From: Clostridia bacterium | Lineage (GTDB): Bacteria; Bacillota; Clostridia; Christensenellales; UBA1242 | Direction: 5' to 3' | NCBI GenBank assembly: GCA_028694075.1 | Contig: JAQUUD010000003.1 | Span: 1 to 33,892, forward strand | Length of the DNA: 33,892 bases | Shown here: piece after piece, positions 29,003-33,892 of the stretch | How positions within the stretch are numbered: position 1 is the stretch's first letter | Layout: the number at the start of each line of letters is the position of its first letter | Notes under the pieces: generated by a model | What the model saw: the letters and a program-made list of their open reading frames with translations, nothing else | Told to the model about the DNA's origin: nothing | Databases searched by the model: none | Translations under genes and position numbers: made by a program

Positions 29003-29098
29003 CCGCCGGCAGAAGCGACTTTTGGGGCGAAGCCCCAAAAGTCTGTCAGCGAAGCTGACAAGCGATTGCCTTTAGGCAATCGCTTCTTCTGCCGGCGG
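29003..29098. repeat. Cloverleaf intergenic element copy 6
   Basis: Outer stem ccgccggcagaag (29003-29015)/cttctgccggcgg (29086-29098). Hairpins gacttttggggc-gaa-gccccaaaagtc (29017-29043), tgtcagc-gaa-gctgaca (29044-29060), agcgattgcc-ttta-ggcaatcgct (29061-29084). Confidence 0.95.
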
Positions 29099-29171
29099 AC
29101 TTAATCATTTAAATTTTATTTGCTTTATATCAAATAATACAATTCCAATTTCTGTAAATTAAATTTTCGCT

Positions 29172-29204
29172 TAAAAAAAGTACCCAGAAAAATCTGAATA
29201 CCTT
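29172..29204 (-). terminator. Intrinsic terminator of rplJL
   Basis: Minus strand aggtattcagatttttctgggtactttttttaa: 11-bp stem with G-U pairs, then a U-run. Confidence 0.75.
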
Positions 29205-29231
29205 TATAATCGCACAAATATTAAAATTCAA

Positions 29232-29609
29232 TTATTTAAGTTCAACCGTTGCGCCTGCTTCTTTAAGTTTGGCTTCCATTTCTTTTGCTTCTTTTGTCTG
29301 AACATTTTCTTTGATTGTTGAAGGTGCACCATCAACTAGTGCTTTCGCTTCAGATAATCCAAGACTTGTGATTTCTCTAACTGCTTTGATAACGGCAATT
29401 TTGTTAGCACCGATTTCTTTTAAAATCACATTAAATTCAGTTTTTTCTTCTTCTGCTGCCGCAGCTGCACCAGCCACTGGAGCCGCTGCCATTGCCATAG
29501 GTGCAACCGCACTCACTCCAAATTCTTTTTCTAACATTTTTACAAGTTCACTTACTTCAACTATTGTAAGTTTTTTAATTTCTTCAACTAATTCATTTAA
29601 TTTTGTCAT
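29232..29609 (-). CDS. rplL: 50S ribosomal protein L7/L12
   Basis: [12 protein letters not shown]...[48 protein letters not shown]. Confidence 0.98.
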   Translation of the reverse strand: MTKLNELVEEIKKLTIVEVSELVKMLEKEFGVSAVAPMAMAAAPVAGAAAAAEEEKTEFNVILKEIGANKIAVIKAVREITSLGLSEAKALVDGAPSTIKENVQTKEAKEMEAKLKEAGATVELK

Positions 29610-29650
29610 TTTTTTAAAATCTCCTTTTTATTTTTTAAAAATTTATAAAT

Positions 29651-30169
29651 TTATTTTTTATTAGCTACAGCATCAAGTGCTGTAACCATACCCCTTGCCG
29701 GAGCAGAAAGCACACGCACGGTTTTTCGCATAGGTTCTTGTAATACCCCAAGTAACATTGCCACAAGAATTTCTTTTGACGGCAATTTTGCAAGCACCTC
29801 AACGGCACCAGCATCTATGGCTTTTCCAGACAGTATGCCAAATTTAACTTTTATTTTTTTTGTTTTCTCAACTGTTTCAAGTAATATTTTAGGAATAATA
29901 ACTTCATCTTTTAAGCTAAAAGCGATTGCCGTGTTTCCTTCCAAATATTTATCACAGCCAGTTATGCCTAAATCATTTAGCGCTCTAAGCATAAGGCGGT
30001 TCTTATAAACCTTATATTCTCCGCCGGCTTCACGAAACGCTTTTCTCATTTCATAATCTTGTTGAACTGTCATTCCGCAATAATCCACGAAAGCCGCTGA
30101 TTTTGCATTTGTTAATTTATTTTTAATTTCGTCTACAACTAATTTCTTAGCCTCTAAATTTGCGCTCAA
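29651..30169 (-). CDS. rplJ: 50S ribosomal protein L10
   Basis: KSAAFVDYCGMTVQQDYEMRKAFREAGGEYKVYKNRLMLRAL...; directly upstream of rplL. Confidence 0.97.
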   Translation of the reverse strand: MSANLEAKKLVVDEIKNKLTNAKSAAFVDYCGMTVQQDYEMRKAFREAGGEYKVYKNRLMLRALNDLGITGCDKYLEGNTAIAFSLKDEVIIPKILLETVEKTKKIKVKFGILSGKAIDAGAVEVLAKLPSKEILVAMLLGVLQEPMRKTVRVLSAPARGMVTALDAVANKK

Positions 30170-30215
30170 AACATACCTCCTTTTTAAATTGATTTAAATT
30201 TGTGCGGTAAAAAAA

Positions 30216-30345
30216 CAAAACCTTCCGGACCGAAGAAAGAACGGTCGGAAGGCAAAAATTTTTAACCTTATTCGAACACCTTCTTTCTCGGCAAGCAACT
30301 TTTTTAAGTTTTACGCTTTTGCACTTGCTATCTCTGAAACAAAGA
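30216..30345 (-). ncRNA. L10 leader (rplJ autoregulatory leader) with attenuator-like terminator
   Basis: Minus strand upstream of rplJ contains gcaagtgcaaaagcg...gcttgccgagaaagaaggtgttcgaataagg, then ccttccgaccg...cggtccggaagg and tttttgttttttt. Position and motif fit the L10 leader. Confidence 0.7.
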
Positions 30346-30365
30346 TTATGTTATTTACAAAAAAA

Positions 30366-30394
30366 ATTATACCTTAGTTTTTTACCATTGTCAA
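30366..30394 (-). promoter_or_regulatory. Sigma-A promoter for the rplJL leader
   Basis: Minus strand TTGACA (30394-30389), 17-nt spacer, TATAAT (30371-30366): consensus match. Confidence 0.8.
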
Positions 30395-30486
30395 GTATTT
30401 TTTATTTATTTTTAACAGTTTTTTTTGAATTGTTTTTATTATAAACTTTTTTAAAGATAAACTTTAAAATAACAAAAACTGGTATC

Positions 30487-30515
30487 TTGACAAATTCTAC
30501 CGTATATGATAATAT
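30487..30515 (+). promoter_or_regulatory. Promoter-like sequence for paralogue A
   Basis: TTGACA (30487-30492) in cTTGACAaattc, 17-nt spacer to TAATAT (30510-30515). Confidence 0.45.
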
Positions 30516-30556
30516 TTTAATAATGAAATGTATTATATTGAAAGTAAGGAGGATTT

Positions 30557-31201
30557 ATGGGAGAAATACTTGATAAATTGATTGGAAAAAAATTTACAAT
30601 AAAAATAGTTGATAAATTAATTAAAGAACAGCAGATACCTGACTGCATTTTAAATAATCCTGAATTTAAAAGAATTAAAAATATTCTTGACAGAGATGCT
30701 TCTCCGGAAACTGGGTGCCGTATTGAAGGCAGATTTGTTTCCTGTGAAAAAATTGTTAACAATTCAGGTTCCGGTTTATTACTAACTGAAGAAAAATCAA
30801 AATTAGGAAAGCCTAAACCAGAAATTTACGGAAGTTATTCATATGAAGTAATAAGCAGACCCGGATATGAAATACCACTTATACCCGAAGGCGAAAAAGC
30901 AGATGTCAAAAGTGTCGAATTTAACATTGATATAACTGATAAATATTACTTACAGCTTATAAAATTTTATGGAGTTAAAATTCCTAAATCATTAAAATTT
31001 GAAGTATTGCCTAACCCAGAGTCTTTTAAACCAAAGACTTCTAGTTTGAAACAAAATGCCACACTTGATATTTCACAAATTATAAAAGTTACTCAAAAAA
31101 CTTTTTCTGATCAAACTTCAATTACTCATTATGATAAAAATGGCATGGTTTTGGAGTCATCATTATCCAAACTAGCTGAATCTGTCTTAATGCCTAGATA
31201 A
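30557..31201 (+). CDS. Unknown protein, paralogue A of a tandem pair
   Basis: 214 aa with RBS aggagg upstream; shares IPDCIxxNPEFKxI, VEFxxxIxD, KFEVLxxPExxK, DIxxIIKVTxKT, DKNG with the downstream ORF. Confidence 0.75.
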   Translation: MGEILDKLIGKKFTIKIVDKLIKEQQIPDCILNNPEFKRIKNILDRDASPETGCRIEGRFVSCEKIVNNSGSGLLLTEEKSKLGKPKPEIYGSYSYEVISRPGYEIPLIPEGEKADVKSVEFNIDITDKYYLQLIKFYGVKIPKSLKFEVLPNPESFKPKTSSLKQNATLDISQIIKVTQKTFSDQTSITHYDKNGMVLESSLSKLAESVLMPR

Positions 31202-31341
31202 GTATGCACAAAAATAAAGTTCATTTTTTTGTGAAAGCGGACAAATCTTGCAAACAAAATGCAATGAACAAGCAATTGAATGCGTTGGAATTTCAACACC
31301 GAAAGTACCAGAAAATCTGATTTCAGGTCTACCTTTTACTC

Positions 31342-31370
31342 TTGACAAAATTCGTTATTTATGTTATTTT
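31342..31370 (+). promoter_or_regulatory. Promoter-like sequence for paralogue B
   Basis: TTGACA (31342-31347) in cTTGACAaaattc, 17-nt spacer to TATTTT (31365-31370). Confidence 0.45.
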
Positions 31371-31396
31371 ATTATACTATTAAAAAAGGCGGAATT

Positions 31397-32173
31397 ATGG
31401 AAAATTCAAGTGATTCAGAGGGGTCACATAATTTATATCAAAATCTTAAAACCTCATTAACAAATTATTTCAAAAAAATTAACTTTTCAACATATTCGCA
31501 AAATTTGCAATTTACTTTAGATGATTTTGTAAAAATACATCAAATTCCTGATTGCATTTCAAAGAATCCAGAATTTAAACAAATAGGCGATGTTTTTAAT
31601 ATCGCTGATGCTAACGATTGGTGTAAATTTGAATCACAAACAGGTGAGGACACTGACTATTTGGTTAATTTTGGTGTTGGGCATTTGAAATCAAAAAGCA
31701 AATCAATATTCGGTTTTCATGCAAATATGATTGTTGGTGCAAATTATGAATATAAAATTAAATCAAAAATCAACTATGGAGATGTCGAAGATGAAATTCA
31801 AACGGTTGAATTCAAATTTAAGATTTTTGATGAAAATATTTTAAAGAAATTGGTTACATATTCAAAATGCATTAAGTTTGATATTTTGTCAAAACCTGAA
31901 AATTACAAATCATCAAATAAAAATGAGTTTGATATAGATAAAATTATTAAAGTCACTGAAAAAACATACGCTCAAAATCATTTTGTTATGTTTTTTGATG
32001 AATATGGAAAGAGATTACAACCGTTAGAAAATGTTTGGTGGGCTATTGAATTAGTTGGTTCATCAAAACCCAAATCAGTAACAGTTGTTGAAAATATGAT
32101 AGATGATTGGCAAGATTTTAATCAAAATGCTTTACCGAATTCCAGCGCAAAAGACAAAGGTTTGGAACAATAA
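31397..32173 (+). CDS. Unknown protein, paralogue B of a tandem pair
   Basis: 258 aa from MENSSDSEGS (RBS aaggcgg upstream of ATG at 31397). Shared motifs with paralogue A. The tracked start at 31361 overlaps the promoter-like sequence. Confidence 0.75.
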   Translation: MENSSDSEGSHNLYQNLKTSLTNYFKKINFSTYSQNLQFTLDDFVKIHQIPDCISKNPEFKQIGDVFNIADANDWCKFESQTGEDTDYLVNFGVGHLKSKSKSIFGFHANMIVGANYEYKIKSKINYGDVEDEIQTVEFKFKIFDENILKKLVTYSKCIKFDILSKPENYKSSNKNEFDIDKIIKVTEKTYAQNHFVMFFDEYGKRLQPLENVWWAIELVGSSKPKSVTVVENMIDDWQDFNQNALPNSSAKDKGLEQ

Positions 32174-32271
32174 ATTTAAATAAAATGACTTTTAATATAA
32201 AAATAATTTTAATGCCGAGCATATTACTTAATTTAAAAACAAATATTAATTTAAACATTTTAAAAAAATTC

Positions 32272-32316
32272 AACCCGACAATTTTTTGGGGAAAACCAAT
32301 TTTGTCGGGTTTTTTA
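32272..32316. terminator. Bidirectional intrinsic terminator between convergent genes
   Basis: aacccgacaa (32272-32281) / ttgtcgggtt (32302-32311) with a T-run to the right. Confidence 0.7.
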
Positions 32317-32335
32317 ATTTTATTTTATAAATTTT

Positions 32336-32986
32336 TCATTTAACTTCCGCTAAAACATCATTAATATTTCGCTCTGCGTCTTCCAATGTAATTCTATTGA
32401 TTGAAATTTCATATGCCGTTTTGGTTATGATATCTCCATTATCACTTTTTTTCTGATAATCACGACTTTGAATTCGCCCGACAATGTCAATCTTTGCTCC
32501 AATTTTTGCATCTTTGATATATCTTGCATTTCTGCCCCAAGCAATGCAAGGCAAGTAATCTGATTTATTATACGCTCTATTAACAGCAACTAAAACATCA
32601 CAAATTTCCCTGTTAAAAGGTGTTGTTCTATATATAGGTCCTTTGCAAATAAAACCAGACACTTCCACAATGTTAGGGTTCATTGATTTATCAACTTCAA
32701 TAATTTCACGGGCAAAAACACTTAAAATAAGCCTACTTTTGCCATCATTTAATTTATTGAAACTTCTAAACTGCCCTTTAATTCCCAATTCTTGCCCCAC
32801 TGCAATGCTTTTCAACATTTTTTCTGAAATTATCACCGGCAAAATGTCCATATGTTCGGAAAGTCTTGGCACAGACAATTTTATTTCATAAAATCCCTCT
32901 CCAAATGTTTCATGGCTAAACACTGGCTCTTCAAATATTGTACCCATTAAAAAGGTTTTGTTGTTATTTAACATTTCGTATTTCAT
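32336..32986 (-). CDS. Single-stranded DNA-binding-like protein with two OB-fold regions
   Basis: 216 aa; C-terminal half VEVSGFICKGPIYRTTPFNREICDVLVAVNRAYNKSDYLPCIAWGRNARYIKDAKIGAKIDIVGRIQSRDYQKK is SSB/PriB-like. N-terminal half FLMGTIFEEPVFSHET...GIKGQFRSFNK looks like a second OB fold. Confidence 0.8.
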   Translation of the reverse strand: MKYEMLNNNKTFLMGTIFEEPVFSHETFGEGFYEIKLSVPRLSEHMDILPVIISEKMLKSIAVGQELGIKGQFRSFNKLNDGKSRLILSVFAREIIEVDKSMNPNIVEVSGFICKGPIYRTTPFNREICDVLVAVNRAYNKSDYLPCIAWGRNARYIKDAKIGAKIDIVGRIQSRDYQKKSDNGDIITKTAYEISINRITLEDAERNINDVLAEVK

Positions 32987-33068
32987 AAATTTCTCCTATC
33001 ATTATAAAATATTTTTAATCTAAATGCTACCAAATTTTTTAATTGCTATTTTGTGCTTTTAATTTCTT

Positions 33069-33839
33069 TTAATTTACTTTTTGATGTTGAATGCCATTTC
33101 TGTCAACCGAATAATTATCTTTATAAATCAGTTCTCCAACGGAAACGACCTTATACCCCTGCATTTTAAGTCTTTCAAGTATCATTGTAAGGGCAGGGAT
33201 AATATTGTCTGCATTGTTATGGCAAAGTATAATTGAGCCGTTTTTAACGCCATTTAACACCCTTGTTGTAATGTCCTGTGCTGAAAGCCCTTTCCAATCC
33301 AAACTGTCCACGTCCCACTGCACAGGTATCATATTAAGTGCTTCAATGGTTTCAATTACGGCATTATTATATGCCCCGAACGGACACCTAAAAAGTTCGA
33401 CTTCTTCGCCAGTTATATCTTTAATCATATTATTTGCCAGCATTATTTCTTCACTGATTCGGTCTTTGCTAAGCGTTGTTAGGTCTGGATGAGTGTTTGA
33501 ATGACAGCCAATTTCTAAGCCTGCATCTTTTATTGCTTGAACTATTTCCGGGTATTTATCCACCCAAAAACCAACCAAAAAAAATGTTGCGGACGCATCA
33601 TATTCATTCAGCGTATCAATAATCGCCTGAGTTTTTTCAGCACCCCAAGAAGCATCAAAACTTATCGCCACAGTTTTTTCAATGGTGTCAACGCAATAAA
33701 CTGGCAACTTTTTTGTGGAATAACCAAAAAACACCTGAGCCGACGCAACGCCATTAACTCCAATAGCGAGCAATATAGCAACTAAAAGCATAATTAAGGT
33801 GAACTTAATGGCTTTTGATTTAACAACGCAAAAAGGCAT
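33069..33839 (-). CDS. pdaB: Polysaccharide deacetylase, PdaB-like (sporulation-associated)
   Basis: TVAISFDASWGAEKTQAIIDTLNEYDASATFFLVGFWVDKYPEIVQAIKDAGLEIGCHSNTHPDLT...RCPFGAYN. Confidence 0.88.
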   Translation of the reverse strand: MPFCVVKSKAIKFTLIMLLVAILLAIGVNGVASAQVFFGYSTKKLPVYCVDTIEKTVAISFDASWGAEKTQAIIDTLNEYDASATFFLVGFWVDKYPEIVQAIKDAGLEIGCHSNTHPDLTTLSKDRISEEIMLANNMIKDITGEEVELFRCPFGAYNNAVIETIEALNMIPVQWDVDSLDWKGLSAQDITTRVLNGVKNGSIILCHNNADNIIPALTMILERLKMQGYKVVSVGELIYKDNYSVDRNGIQHQKVN

Positions 33840-33857
33840 TAAATTTCCTCCCTTTTA

Positions 33858-33877
33858 CTATAAGATAAATCTTATAG
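33858..33877. promoter_or_regulatory. 20-bp palindrome upstream of pdaB (possible operator)
   Basis: ctataagat-aa-atcttatag perfect inverted repeat, just upstream of the RBS on the minus strand. Confidence 0.35.
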
Positions 33878-33892
33878 ATAAGTAAAATTAAA

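Noticed and set aside
1248-29098. Interpretation of the six cloverleaf elements as simple Rho-independent terminators, tRNAs or a CRISPR array
   Set aside because: They have three arms plus a closing stem with no consistent U-tract, no tRNA consensus, and are dispersed with non-identical arms, not regularly spaced direct repeats.
1248-29098. Interpretation of the elements as integron attC sites
   Set aside because: No R'/R'' core sites (GTTRRRY) at the ends, no cassette ORF arrangement and three internal arms, not one imperfect stem.
31203-31340. Possible protein remnant between the paralogous genes (SSFFCESGQILQTKCNEQAIECVGISTPKVPENLISGLPFTL)
   Set aside because: Several frames are open but short; no identifiable family, no RBS, so not called.

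Overview
Low-GC Firmicutes/Clostridia-like chromosomal window (33.9 kb), mostly minus-strand housekeeping genes plus sporulation genes. Readable gene content: partial glyS (+), Amidase_6-type protein, degenerate Ppx/GppA-HD protein, a 55-aa 2x[4Fe-4S] ferredoxin missing from the ORF track, two half-size TauE/SafE proteins, a 1087-aa secreted/anchored repeat protein, pro-sigK, ftsY-smc, plsX, rpmF, pta, ylbJ, YkvI-family transporter, tRNA-Glu(CTC), yraN, rbgA, trmD-rimM-khpA-rpsP, ffh-ylxM, hemW, lepA, rplL-rplJ with an L10 leader, two paralogous unknown proteins, a tandem-OB SSB-like protein and pdaB. The strongest unexplained signal is a family of six intergenic 94-106 nt elements (1248-1349, 9429-9525, 13803-13908, 21608-21703, 26909-27002, 29003-29098). 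Each has an outer 11-15 bp inverted repeat starting with GCCGGC/GCCGGT that encloses exactly three abutting hairpins, a four-way-junction 'cloverleaf'. The architecture is preserved while the arm sequences differ between copies. At least one compensatory base-pair change is visible, and GAA triloops recur, including exact d(GCGAAGC) mini-hairpin motifs. I know no named family that matches this. It is the best candidate for a previously undescribed element. All calls come from reading the sequence; no searches or folding programs were run.
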